A stretch of 64,000 bases of DNA from JBPOJN01 sp052033505 (GTDB lineage Bacteria; UBA10199; JACPAL01; GCA-016699445). The notes beneath the pieces are model-generated. The model did not search any database, was not told where the DNA came from, and saw only the letters and a program-made list of their open reading frames with translations. How positions within the stretch are numbered: the first letter of the stretch is position 1; each line of letters begins with the position of its first letter. Below are positions 43,902 through 51,483 of the stretch, piece by piece. Location: contig JBPOJN010000020.1 in assembly GCA_052033505.1 (NCBI GenBank), forward strand, positions 1 through 64,000, given 5' to 3'. The translations under genes and the position numbers were made by a program.

Positions 43902-44336
43902 ATGGATACCGCGACTTCACTCGCTCCCCGTTCCGCCGAACACCGACGCCATGCACGTCTCGATATCGCGCTGGCCGTAAGTTATGCGGTCCGAAAGGAC
44001 GGCGACGGCGAAGCCAGCGAAATGGCCGAAACTCTTTCCTCCGACATCAGCGCGAGCGGACTCCGCCTCATGACGGTGGCGCCTCTGGATAACGGCGCTC
44101 TCTTAAGCCTCGAAATCAATTTACCCGAAGAAGCCGGCGGGGACGTCCCGATCCGGGCCCAGGGCGAAGTCGTGTGGCAGAACAAGATTTCGGAATACAG
44201 CTACGAGACTGGGACCGTGATCAAGAACATGGAAGAGCGGGACAAGAGCCGCTTGATGAGTTTCGTCTTCGACCAGATCGCGCGCATGGTAGGCATCGGC
44301 ACGAGCGAGATGTCGCGCCCGACGGATCTGAACTAA
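43902..44336 (+). CDS. PilZ-domain protein
   Basis: The 144-residue protein begins with the PilZ signature: EHRRHARLDIALAVSYAVRK (RxxxR region) and then DISASGLRLMTVAPLDNGAL (D-x-S-x-x-G), followed by beta strands LEINLPEE and RAQGEVVWQNKISE. The two motifs bind cyclic di-GMP, so it is a candidate effector of c-di-GMP signalling for motility or biofilm. GAGGAGG lies 8 bases before the ATG. No partner gene in the window points to the pathway it controls. Confidence 0.88.
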   Translation: MDTATSLAPRSAEHRRHARLDIALAVSYAVRKDGDGEASEMAETLSSDISASGLRLMTVAPLDNGALLSLEINLPEEAGGDVPIRAQGEVVWQNKISEYSYETGTVIKNMEERDKSRLMSFVFDQIARMVGIGTSEMSRPTDLN

Positions 44337-44355
44337 AAATTACAAACGGTAGAAA

Positions 44356-44577
44356 TTAGAGACGGTACCGGTGCACGATGAATCCGTGCGTGGGATCGTA
44401 AGGCGAGACGCCAACGGTCACCTTGTCGCCGACGATGACGCGGATGTTGAAGCGTTTCATTTTTCCCGAAAGCTTGGTCGTGATTGTGACGCCGTTATCC
44501 AGCGTGACGATGTATTGCCCGCCTCCGGTCGCATCCGTGATTTTTCCGTCGAACTTCGCTAAATCGTCTTTGGACAT
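44356..44577 (-). CDS. infA: translation initiation factor IF-1
   Basis: From ATG 44577, the 73-residue product is a complete S1-type OB-fold: MSKDDLAKFDGKITDATGGG, then QYIVTLDNGVTITTKLSGKM, then KRFNIRVIVGDKVTVGVSPY with DPTHGFIVHRYRL. IF-1 blocks the ribosomal A site during initiation. The frame continues upstream to 44631 without a conserved sequence, so the shorter start is right. AAAGAGAAACT before the ATG provides the ribosome-binding site. It is not in the usual ribosomal-protein operon here but alone. Confidence 0.95.
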   Translation of the reverse strand: MSKDDLAKFDGKITDATGGGQYIVTLDNGVTITTKLSGKMKRFNIRVIVGDKVTVGVSPYDPTHGFIVHRYRL

Positions 44578-44688
44578 AGTTTCTCTTTTTAAGGTGCGTG
44601 TCAGTAACACGGCCTTGGGGTGGGGAGTCAATACATTAGGGCTTCTTTTCGGTTGGAATTGCCCGCGTCCTTCCCTAAACCAAGATCC

Positions 44689-46059
44689 ATGTCCTTAAAA
44701 CTCGCTTTGGAAGCCTTCGACGGGCGTAAACAGAAATATTTGGAAGACTTGAAAACGCTCGTACGCATCCCCAGCGTGTCGTTCGCGGGGTTCGATCCGG
44801 CGCCCTTGCGCCGGAGTGCCGAAGCGACGGCGGAATTATTGCGGCAACGCGGCTATCAAAACGTCCAGCTCCTGGAAATCGACGGCGCCCCTCCGGCGGT
44901 GTTCGGCCAGATCCTCAAAGACCCGAAACTCCCGACTCTCTTGCTCTATGCGCATCACGACGTGCAGCCCGCGGGCGAGGAAAGCCTCTGGCGCACGTCG
45001 CCTTTCGAACCGACGCTGAAAGACGGCCGCCTCTTCGGACGTGGCACGGCGGACGACAAGGCCGGCATCGTGATCCACACCTCCGCGGTCGACGCGTGGC
45101 TCGCCGCGGGGGGCCTTCCGGTGAACGTGAAACTCTTCGTCGAAGGCGAAGAAGAAACCGGCAGCCAACATCTACCGGCCTTCGTGCAAAAATATCTCGA
45201 ACTCCTTAAAGCCGACGCGATGATCCTGACCGACACGACGAATTATGACGTCGGCATCCCGTCGATCACGACGTCGCTTCGCGGTTTGGTCGCGGTCAAC
45301 GTCGAAGTCCGATCGATGGACCATGCGTTGCACTCCGGTATGTGGGGCGGGCCGATTCCGGATCCGGCCGCCATCCTCTGCCGCATGATAACGTCGCTGA
45401 CGAATGCTGCGGGCGAGATCGCGATCCCCGGGATTTACGATCGCGTGCGGCCTTTGAGCGTCGATGAGAAGAAGGCTCTTGAGGCCTTGCCCTTCGATGC
45501 ACTTGAATTTTCGAAACAGGCGGGGCTCAAAAAAGAAATTACCTCTCACGCCCTCGAAGCGCTCTGGCACCGGCCGACCTTGGCGGTCAATGCGATCCAA
45601 GCCTCGAGCCGCAAAGACGCACGGAACATCCTCTGCGAGTCGGCCTGGGCCCGCATCGGCATCCGCATCGTGGCCGAAATGGATCCGCGCGAGACGCAAG
45701 ACTTACTGATACGTCATTTAAAATCCCACGCGCCGGACACGGTCGAGGTCACGGTGACTCCGGTCAGTCACGGGAATTGGTGGCACACGGCGACCGATCA
45801 TCCCGCCTTCGCCGCCGCGTTCCGGGCTCTCGAAAAAGGCTACGGCCGCCCGGCGGTCGCGATCGGCTGCGGCGGGTCGATCCCGTTCGTGCAGCCTTTG
45901 TCCGACGCCATGGGCGGCGTCCCGGCCTTGCTCATCGGCGTCGAAGATCCCTACTCGAACGCCCACGGCGAAAACGAAAGCCTGCACTTAGGCGACTGGG
46001 AAAAATCCATCCGCTCGGCGATTTATTTGTATGAGGAGTTGGCGCGCGCGCTCGCTTGA
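44689..46059 (+). CDS. M20-family dipeptidase
   Basis: From ATG 44689 the protein is ~456 residues, the normal length of the CNDP/PepV-like dipeptidase group. Zinc ligands lie in [40 protein letters not shown] and [13 protein letters not shown], with the dimerisation lid between. It should hydrolyse dipeptides or N-acyl amino acids with two Zn2+. The gene ends 53 bp before the promoter of the B12 riboswitch operon but has no evident link to it. Confidence 0.92.
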   Translation: MSLKLALEAFDGRKQKYLEDLKTLVRIPSVSFAGFDPAPLRRSAEATAELLRQRGYQNVQLLEIDGAPPAVFGQILKDPKLPTLLLYAHHDVQPAGEESLWRTSPFEPTLKDGRLFGRGTADDKAGIVIHTSAVDAWLAAGGLPVNVKLFVEGEEETGSQHLPAFVQKYLELLKADAMILTDTTNYDVGIPSITTSLRGLVAVNVEVRSMDHALHSGMWGGPIPDPAAILCRMITSLTNAAGEIAIPGIYDRVRPLSVDEKKALEALPFDALEFSKQAGLKKEITSHALEALWHRPTLAVNAIQASSRKDARNILCESAWARIGIRIVAEMDPRETQDLLIRHLKSHAPDTVEVTVTPVSHGNWWHTATDHPAFAAAFRALEKGYGRPAVAIGCGGSIPFVQPLSDAMGGVPALLIGVEDPYSNAHGENESLHLGDWEKSIRSAIYLYEELARALA

Positions 46060-46111
46060 GCCGCATACCGGCGGTCTTGACCCGCTTCGCCTAGTTTCGC
46101 CCAGTTTCAGA

Positions 46112-46141
46112 TTGACACTTTTCTTCCGGCCCTGCTACTCG
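46112..46141 (+). promoter_or_regulatory. candidate promoter of the B12-riboswitch operon
   Basis: TTGACA (46112-46117) is followed by a 17-18-base spacer and CTACTC/TACTCG. The -35 is consensus while the -10 is poor. It lies directly before the riboswitch aptamer, so a transcript would begin a few bases ahead of it. Confidence 0.4.
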
Positions 46142-46144
46142 CGC

Positions 46145-46320
46145 TGGAAATTAATATTCCGCGTGAGTGTATGGGAAGGAGGTGTGAATCCTCCGTGGTC
46201 CCGCCACTGTGATAGGTTTGAAAGATCGGCCGTGAGTCACTGTTCCTCTTGAAATCAGGGAACGGGAAGGCAAGGCCTCCTTCAAGAAACCTTAAGCCAG
46301 GAAACCTGCTCATCGCGACA
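46145..46320 (+). ncRNA. cobalamin riboswitch
   Basis: The leader contains the conserved core of the B12 aptamer in the right order. GGGAAGGAGGTGTGAATCC is followed by CCGCCACTGTGATAGG, then GAGTCACTG, GGGAACGGGAAGGC and, at 46294-46311, the B12 box AGCCAGGAAACCTGCTC (consensus GCCAGGAGACCTGCC). The start codon of the first lipoprotein gene lies 41 bases after the box, with GAGGAGGGAGAGG as ribosome-binding site. No intrinsic terminator follows, so control is probably by ribosome access. When cobalamin is plentiful the operon should be repressed. Confidence 0.93.
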
Positions 46321-46351
46321 ACTAGGATATTCCCCGAGGAGGGAGAGGCCG

Positions 46352-47518
46352 ATGAGATACTTTTCTTATTTTGTAGCGTTCGCGCTGCTCGCAACCGCCG
46401 GTTGCGGGAATGTCACCACCAACACGAATAACCCGAATCCTTCTTCCGGGTCGCAAGACGACGAAAAGGATTTTCTCGCCGTGCTGGGATCCAGCTTCAC
46501 CGATCCCGCGGGGACACTGGGTTTCGTGCCCGTCGAAGAGCCGCGGCCAGCGACGACAAACGTACAAACCACGCATTCGGACGCCATCGTGAGGTCCTAT
46601 GGTGATCTTTTGTATGTGGTGAACCGCAAAGGCGCGGACAACATCCAGGTCGTCGACCCCGCGCAGAATTTCGCGGTCACGAAGCAATTCTCGATCGGCG
46701 CGGGTACGAACCCCCAAGACATCGTCGTGACTTCCGCGACCAAGGCCTACGTCGCCCTCTATGAACCGGAAAGCGTGACCGACAGTACGGTCGTGGATGA
46801 CATTCTCGTCGTGAATCCCCAAGCGGGAACGATCACCAACACCATCGATCTCACGGACGCGACGGCTAATGACGGCGACCGTTTCGCGCGTGTGGCCGAT
46901 CTTGTCCAGGCCGGTTCGAAGATCGTGGCGCTCTTACAAGATCGTCCCGGCGATTTTTTCCAATCCCCGGACCAACCCGGCCGGCTCGTCGCGATCGACA
47001 CGGCGACCGACGTCGTGACCGGCGTGGAAACTCTTTCCTGCTTCAATCCCATCTCGATGGCGCTTTCAGAAACGGCGGGCCGTATCTACGTCGCTTGCGC
47101 GGACTTCGCAGGCACAGGTAGTGCGACCGGCGGCATCGAAGTCGTCGATGCCGCGACGTTGCAAAGCTCAGGGATTTTCGTGACCGACGAAGCCCTCGGC
47201 GGATCTCCGGGCGACATCGAAGTCTCGGGCACTCAGGGATTCGTGACCGTCGGTGTCTTGAGCCCGACGTTTGAATTTTCCAGCTCCGTGGTATCTTTCT
47301 CTCTCGATACGGCCGGTCCCGCAAACGTACAACCTCTCTATGAAGGCGCCGATTACATCCAAGACATCGCCGTCGCGCCGAACGGTCTTTTGGTCGTCGG
47401 TGACCAGACTCCGACCGTCAACGGCGTGCTTTTCTTGAATCCCGATACCGGCGCCGTCGTCGACGGACCGATCACGATGGGACTGCCGCCGTCGTCACTT
47501 GCGTTTTACCGCAAATGA
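46352..47518 (+). CDS. YncE-like beta-propeller lipoprotein, candidate cobalamin-binding
   Basis: The 388-residue protein is the first gene under the cobalamin riboswitch. A lipobox (LLATAGC, Cys18) marks it as a lipoprotein. The rest is a beta-propeller. Its blades read SDAIVRSYGDLLYVVNRKGA and DNIQVVDPAQNF, then PQDIVVTSATKAYVALYEPE, DDILVVNPQAGTI, GRLVAIDTATDVVTGVE, GRIYVACADFAG and NGVLFLNPDTGAVVDGP. BtuG, the B12-capturing surface lipoprotein of Bacteroides, is also a seven-bladed propeller, so a role in binding extracytoplasmic cobalamin is a reasonable inference from fold plus regulation. The blades are too diverged to call the BtuG family itself. It overlaps the next gene by 4 bases. 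Confidence 0.7.
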   Translation: MRYFSYFVAFALLATAGCGNVTTNTNNPNPSSGSQDDEKDFLAVLGSSFTDPAGTLGFVPVEEPRPATTNVQTTHSDAIVRSYGDLLYVVNRKGADNIQVVDPAQNFAVTKQFSIGAGTNPQDIVVTSATKAYVALYEPESVTDSTVVDDILVVNPQAGTITNTIDLTDATANDGDRFARVADLVQAGSKIVALLQDRPGDFFQSPDQPGRLVAIDTATDVVTGVETLSCFNPISMALSETAGRIYVACADFAGTGSATGGIEVVDAATLQSSGIFVTDEALGGSPGDIEVSGTQGFVTVGVLSPTFEFSSSVVSFSLDTAGPANVQPLYEGADYIQDIAVAPNGLLVVGDQTPTVNGVLFLNPDTGAVVDGPITMGLPPSSLAFYRK

Positions 47519-48567
47519 TTATGAGGAAGTTTTTCCCCGTACTTCCGGTCTTTTTACTTCTCGCGGCGTGCGACGCGGCCGGTTTACGACTGAATGAGAC
47601 CGCACCCCCACCGCCCAACGCCTCGGAGTCCGGCGGTAATTCGTCGGTGCTCGTGCTCCAGCCAGCCTATTTCGAAGTCGTCGGCACCCAAGTCACGCGA
47701 ACGATGCATCTCCTGTCTTGGTCTGGATCCGGGGACGATGGGGGTTTTCAGGATCATGAGACGGCATCGAGCGTGACTTGGTCCGTCGACGATCCCGCCG
47801 TCGCTATAATCGACGCCGATGGCAATCTTCGCACGCTCGGCGTCGGCGAGACTTTCATTCGCGCGAGCGAAGGCGATCAAGAAGCCGTGGCGCACGTCAC
47901 CGTCGTGGCGGCACTAGAACCGGCGACCGAACCGCCGCCGACTCCGTCCATTCCCGATGGCGACCCGACCGCCCCACCATCTGCTGAGGTTTGTAGCCCC
48001 GTTTCTTCCAATGCCTTCGCCGCTCGCGTGATCTCTCACCGCACGGGAACCGGCGGCGGTTTTCAGGAAGAGAAATTACCCGGCATCGTTCTCAGCGGGC
48101 CTCGCGGCGAAGGAACCTATCAAGGCGGTTACGATACGTATTCTCTCGGCGTCGGCGGCGAGATCGTCTTGGAACTTGCCCAAACCGTCTGCGACGGTTC
48201 AGGCCCGGATTTCACGGTGTTCGAGAATGCATTTCGCGTCGGCACTTTCGGCGTTTTCGTCGAGCCAGGTCTCGTCAGCGTCTCGGAAGATGGAATGACT
48301 TTTAAAGATTTTCCCTGCGCCCTCACACCGCCGTACGCCGGCTGCGCCGGACTGCAGCCGGTTCTTGCGAACGTGGAATTCAACGACATCAACCCTCTCG
48401 ATCCGGAAGTTTCGGGCGGAGACGCTTTCGATCTCGCAACGATCGGAATCACGAAAGCGCGATTTATCCGCGTCCGAGATTCCAACTTGGCCTTAGGCCC
48501 TCTGGGACCGGGGACGGATGGTTTTGATTTGGATGCAGTCTCAATTTTAAACGGAATTAAAAACTAG
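47515..48567 (+). CDS. lipoprotein with Ig-like region and GPDFTVFENAF domain
   Basis: The ATG at 47515 overlaps the previous stop (ATGA), so translation is coupled; ATG 47521 is an alternative. The lipobox is LLLAAC (Cys19). Residues ~45-140 hold a Big2/Ig-like domain (ASSVTWSVDDPAVAIIDADG, then GETFIRASEGD). A proline-rich linker follows, then a C-terminal domain of ~190 residues beginning FAARVISHRTGTGGGFQEEK. It has GGEIVLELAQTVCDGSGPDF, then TVFENAFRVGTFGVFVEPGL, and ends in ARFIRVRDSN and GTDGFDLDAVSIL. A GPDF-x-VFEN motif of this kind occurs in cell-surface proteins of other bacteria. Its ligand is unknown; B12 control suggests corrinoid capture. Confidence 0.65.
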   Translation: MIMRKFFPVLPVFLLLAACDAAGLRLNETAPPPPNASESGGNSSVLVLQPAYFEVVGTQVTRTMHLLSWSGSGDDGGFQDHETASSVTWSVDDPAVAIIDADGNLRTLGVGETFIRASEGDQEAVAHVTVVAALEPATEPPPTPSIPDGDPTAPPSAEVCSPVSSNAFAARVISHRTGTGGGFQEEKLPGIVLSGPRGEGTYQGGYDTYSLGVGGEIVLELAQTVCDGSGPDFTVFENAFRVGTFGVFVEPGLVSVSEDGMTFKDFPCALTPPYAGCAGLQPVLANVEFNDINPLDPEVSGGDAFDLATIGITKARFIRVRDSNLALGPLGPGTDGFDLDAVSILNGIKN

Positions 48568-48585
48568 AAAACTCGAGGAGATGTC

Positions 48586-49653
48586 ATGCAACCCCCACAA
48601 TTTTCACGAAGAGGTTTTTTTCAGGGCTTAGGAAGTTTAGTCGGAGCCTCGGTAATCGGCTGTGCCGCAGAACCACAAACGTCGAAGATCACTTTCGGCT
48701 ACCAACAATACTCCCGCCTTTCGGCCCAGCACTCCGCAGGATTGACGGTTTCCAGCGGCCGATTATTGGCTCTTGCTGCACGAAACCAGGACCTCTCCAA
48801 CGGTCTCGGAGATCGCAATCAAATGGTCGAAATGAGCTCTCTCGCCGATCCGCGCCCTTTCTTAAATTTACCGAATGAGGCCGGCCTCTTCGTCGGGGGA
48901 ATGACGTTGGCCTCCCCCGATTCGGCATTTGTCACGGGCAATGCTCTTTACGAAGTGTCTTTAAGCACTCCGGTCGTCCGTCGTACCGTCCCCTTGGCCT
49001 CGGGCAACATGCGTTCCAATGGGTCTTTGAAAGTAGGCGATAAACTTTTTGTCACGGCGTCCCATCCTTTAAATCTTGCGGGCGCTTTGAACGTTTATGA
49101 TCTCGGTCCCGACGGAACCATCGTCGGCGCCGGTCGCTCCGTTGCAACGGCAGGTGCAAATCCCACCGGCATCGCAGCGTCCGGCCCGGAAGTTCTCGTC
49201 CTGAACACGGGCGACTACGAATCAGGATCGATCGCTTATTTAAATTTTTTCGACGGGAACGGGCAAAAAACGCGGGATGCGTTGCCCTTAGGAAATATGA
49301 CGGCGCAAAATTCGGGATCGATCGCCGTCGGTCAGAATATCGCCGTGATCGGGACATCGGACCGCAGTGGGCGCTTGGTGTTCGTGGATGTGAATGCAGG
49401 TGAAGTCATCGATTCTCCCGTCTCCATTCCGGGCCATAACTTCCACTCCAGCGTCGTCATCGGAAACATCCAAGGCCGCGATTACGTGTTCGCCACGGAT
49501 TATAATTCCGGATCGGTCGCAATTCTTGATATGGAGGATCGTACCGTCATTGCCACGTTGGCCCTGCCTGAACGCGCCGGACCCGCGCTCTTCCACGAAG
49601 GCGCGTTGATCCAAACAGTGCCCAACGCCGCCTTGCGCGTTTTCGTTTCGTAA
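48586..49653 (+). CDS. Tat-exported propeller-like lipoprotein
   Basis: The 355-residue protein starts with a twin-arginine motif (FSRRGFFQGLGSLVGASVIG) and has a lipobox cysteine at 26, so it is probably exported folded by Tat and lipidated. The body has propeller-like strands: SGRLLALAARNQDLSNGLGD, GTIVGAGRSVATAGANPTGI, PEVLVLNTGDYESGSIAYLN, QNIAVIGTSDRSGRLVFVDV and RDYVFATDYNSGSVAILDME, as in YncE-type propellers. GAGGAG lies 6 bases before the ATG, and it follows the middle gene by 18 bp, completing the B12-controlled operon. Tat export hints at a cofactor-bound or pre-folded protein. Confidence 0.65.
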   Translation: MQPPQFSRRGFFQGLGSLVGASVIGCAAEPQTSKITFGYQQYSRLSAQHSAGLTVSSGRLLALAARNQDLSNGLGDRNQMVEMSSLADPRPFLNLPNEAGLFVGGMTLASPDSAFVTGNALYEVSLSTPVVRRTVPLASGNMRSNGSLKVGDKLFVTASHPLNLAGALNVYDLGPDGTIVGAGRSVATAGANPTGIAASGPEVLVLNTGDYESGSIAYLNFFDGNGQKTRDALPLGNMTAQNSGSIAVGQNIAVIGTSDRSGRLVFVDVNAGEVIDSPVSIPGHNFHSSVVIGNIQGRDYVFATDYNSGSVAILDMEDRTVIATLALPERAGPALFHEGALIQTVPNAALRVFVS

Positions 49654-49890
49654 TTCGTCCGAAACCGCTCTCATTATCGGCCGGATTTCGGATGCTTTGA
49701 GTTAAATTCTTCCGCCTTCGTGCGGAAAATCCCTGGCTCCTATTTTGCTCCACTGCCTCCGAGAAAGGCAGGGGCACACCTGGGCCAGATTCGTTCTGAG
49801 AATAAATTATCGACTTCTCTTTCCGACACCAAATCGAATGTGCAAATCCTTACAATGCTGAAGCGCTTCTCTTGCGATTAAAAAACGAAT

Positions 49891-49928
49891 TCCCCCTCTT
49901 AGGGTAAGAGGGGGTTAGGGGGCGTTAT
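49891..49928 (+). repeat. hairpin repeat, direct copy 1
   Basis: The unit begins with a perfect stem, CCCCCTCTTA (49892-49901) and TAAGAGGGGG (49905-49914) around GGG, followed by TTAGGGGGCGTTAT. It is identical over 38 bases to the copy at 50342-50379. The unit directly precedes the DUF559 start codon. Confidence 0.9.
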
Positions 49929-49931
49929 TCT

Positions 49932-50306
49932 ATGACAGTCCCACCCCTCTACAATCATCCTCTCCTCAAAGATCGACGCCGAGAACTCCGCAGAAACCAA
50001 ACGGACGCAGAAAAAATTTTATGGAGGTCTTTGAGAAATCGTCAGGTTTCTAGCTTTAAATTTTTTCGGCAATATAGCATCGGGCCCTACATTCTCGATT
50101 TTTTCTGTCCCAACCTACGCCTGGCAATCGAACTCGACGGCGGGCACCATGACGAAGAAGAAGTGAGGGAGTATGATTTGCAAAGGACTGAATTTTTAAT
50201 GACTCAAGATGTTCGGGTAATGCGTTTCTGGAATACGGAAATTTTAGATAATTTAGACGGGGTTTTAGAGAAAATCGCCGTGGTCGGCACGCATAACCCC
50301 TCCTAA
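49932..50306 (+). CDS. DUF559 (Vsr-like) endonuclease-domain protein
   Basis: The 124-residue protein is a complete DUF559 domain, related to very-short-patch repair (Vsr) nucleases. N-terminal helices RRRELRRNQTDAEKILWRSL and then RNRQVSSFKFFRQYSIGPYI lead to the catalytic core: Asp56 in LDFFCP, Glu67 and Asp69 in AIELDGGHHDE with His72/His73. The C-terminal DVRVMRFWNTEILDNLDGVL is also typical. It should cut DNA with Mg2+, but the target is unknown. The last codons (THNPS and stop) are contributed by the inverted hairpin repeat. Its start sits 3 bp after the left repeat. Confidence 0.9.
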   Translation: MTVPPLYNHPLLKDRRRELRRNQTDAEKILWRSLRNRQVSSFKFFRQYSIGPYILDFFCPNLRLAIELDGGHHDEEEVREYDLQRTEFLMTQDVRVMRFWNTEILDNLDGVLEKIAVVGTHNPS

Positions 50307-50334
50307 CCTCCCCTTACTTTAAGGGGAGGAATTC
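50293..50334 (-). repeat. hairpin repeat, diverged inverted copy
   Basis: On the minus strand this copy reads GAATTCCTCCCC..., and aligns to the outer copies with several substitutions, preserving the stem (CCTCCCCTTA 50307-50316 and TAAGGGGAGG 50320-50329) and the GGTTAGGAGGGGTTAT flank. It overlaps the stop codon and last codons of the DUF559 gene, so with copy 1 it forms an imperfect terminal inverted repeat. Confidence 0.75.
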
Positions 50335-50341
50335 CCTTCTC

Positions 50342-50379
50342 TCCCCCTCTTAGGGTAAGAGGGGGTTAGGGGGCGTTAT
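50342..50379 (+). repeat. hairpin repeat, direct copy 2
   Basis: This is identical to 49891-49928 over 38 bases, including the CCCCCTCTTA/TAAGAGGGGG stem and the TTAGGGGGCGTTAT tail. It lies 7 bases after the inverted copy, upstream of the Nudix gene. Confidence 0.9.
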
Positions 50380-50418
50380 CCCATCGACTTTAAGAAAACG
50401 ATCGTCTTATATTTTGGC

Positions 50419-50967
50419 ATGCCCCCTTTTTACTCTTTGACCGAAACCGACCACCCCGAAGGCCGTCCGTGGGTCGACGCGGCGGTGTTGGTGCTGACCT
50501 TCGAAAAAAACGGCGAAGGGCATCTCGTGCTGAACAAGCGCACGGAGGAAGTCCTGCACCACAAAGGCCAGGTCTGCTTTCCGGGCGGGATGCGCGACGC
50601 AGAGGATAAGTCGCTGTGGGAAACCGCGCTTCGGGAGACTCAGGAAGAATTGGGCGTGGATCCGGAACGCGTCACGCTCGTGCGCGAACTCGGCCAGCAA
50701 TACACGCCGACCGGCTACCGCGTGACACCTTATCTCGCGCGGCTGAAAAACGCGGAAGAAGCCTGGAAGACAAATCCGAACGAAATCGCCGAAGTTTTCT
50801 CCGTGCCTTTCTCTTTTTTTCGCAACCGTGAAAATTTAAAAATCCGGACGCGGCATTTGATGGGGCATGATTTTCTCGACCCGCTTTTCATTTATGAAGG
50901 CCACGAGATCTGGGGCATGACCGGACGCGTGGTCTGCGAAATCTTCGGCATCCATCCGGAAGATTGA
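50419..50967 (+). CDS. Nudix hydrolase, CoA pyrophosphatase type
   Basis: The 182-residue protein has the NudL-type opening (VDAAVLVLTFEKNGEGHLVL, then NKRTEEVLHHKGQVCFPGG). The Nudix box follows (GGMRDAEDKSLWETALRETQ, then EELGV, that is G-x5-x-...REUxEExGU with the family's REtqEELG). NudL enzymes cleave CoA and its derivatives to 3',5'-ADP and 4'-phosphopantetheine. The gene begins 39 bp after the right end of the DUF559 element. The start has no strong ribosome-binding site; ATG 50419 is the best candidate. Confidence 0.88.
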   Translation: MPPFYSLTETDHPEGRPWVDAAVLVLTFEKNGEGHLVLNKRTEEVLHHKGQVCFPGGMRDAEDKSLWETALRETQEELGVDPERVTLVRELGQQYTPTGYRVTPYLARLKNAEEAWKTNPNEIAEVFSVPFSFFRNRENLKIRTRHLMGHDFLDPLFIYEGHEIWGMTGRVVCEIFGIHPED

Positions 50968-50998
50968 CGCTGCCCCCTAAAATCATTAACCCTTCGCG

Positions 50999-51469
50999 AT
51001 GCCCTTGAAAATCCTGTTTCACCGCGCAAGTCCCATCGTACGCGTGATGGAAATTTTAGGCGTTTTCTTCTCCTGCGTCTCTTTTTGGAGGCATCGCGAG
51101 GCCTTCGACCTGCGCATGTTTTTCTTTGTCGCGTTTTTTCTGCAATACGTCTTCATCCGCGCCTGCGATTGGGTGCCATGGTATCCGCTTTCGGAACGGC
51201 CCGGGGGGAAGGACCAGAAGATCGGCATCGAAGTGCATTTGCAGAAATCCCTCGTACCGGCTTCTTACATGCTCGCAATCGTCGCTTTTCTCCAGGTATG
51301 GCCGATCCCGTTCCTATCTTGTTTCCTGACAATCACGGCGTTCTTGTTGGCGACGACGCTGTCGACCGTGAACGGCATCCTGATTTTCTTCCACTGGCGC
51401 GATAAAGATCCGTTACCGATCAATTTTTTCAGCAATAACCGCTACCTCCGCGAAAAACAGGAGCTGTGA
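50999..51469 (+). CDS. small multi-pass membrane protein, unknown function
   Basis: The 156-residue product has about four hydrophobic segments: VRVMEILGVFFSCVSFW, then MFFFVAFFLQYVFIRACDWV, then SYMLAIVAFLQVWPIPFLSC, then FLLATTLSTVNGILIFFHWR, with a cytosolic tail KDPLPINFFSNNRYLREK. No family is recognised. It follows the Nudix gene by 31 bp and precedes the crotonase by 14 bp on the same strand, so all three could be one transcript. Confidence 0.6.
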   Translation: MPLKILFHRASPIVRVMEILGVFFSCVSFWRHREAFDLRMFFFVAFFLQYVFIRACDWVPWYPLSERPGGKDQKIGIEVHLQKSLVPASYMLAIVAFLQVWPIPFLSCFLTITAFLLATTLSTVNGILIFFHWRDKDPLPINFFSNNRYLREKQEL

Positions 51470-51483
51470 CGCCTTAAAACTTT

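Larger units (their letters stand above)
49889..50379 (+). mobile_element. candidate mini-element: DUF559 nuclease gene between hairpin repeats
   Basis: The segment consists of one DUF559 gene and three copies of a ~40-bp hairpin repeat. A direct copy at 49891-49928 ends 3 bases before the start codon. A diverged inverted copy at 50293-50334 supplies the last codons of the gene. A third copy at 50342-50379 is identical over 38 bases to the first. No transposase is present; the nuclease itself is the likeliest mobilising factor. No target-site duplication is obvious. The boundaries are those of the outermost repeats and are tentative. Confidence 0.55.

Noticed and set aside
49700..49775. Hairpins TTCCGC/GCGGAA and CTGCCT/AGGCAG downstream of the B12 operon as terminators
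   Set aside because: Stems are 6 bp and no T-run follows on the plus strand; termination of the operon is unresolved.
49891..50379. CRISPR-like or telomere-like repeat (G-rich, repeated)
   Set aside because: Only three copies, one inverted and diverged, with a gene in between; no regular spacers. Better read as hairpin repeats of a small element.
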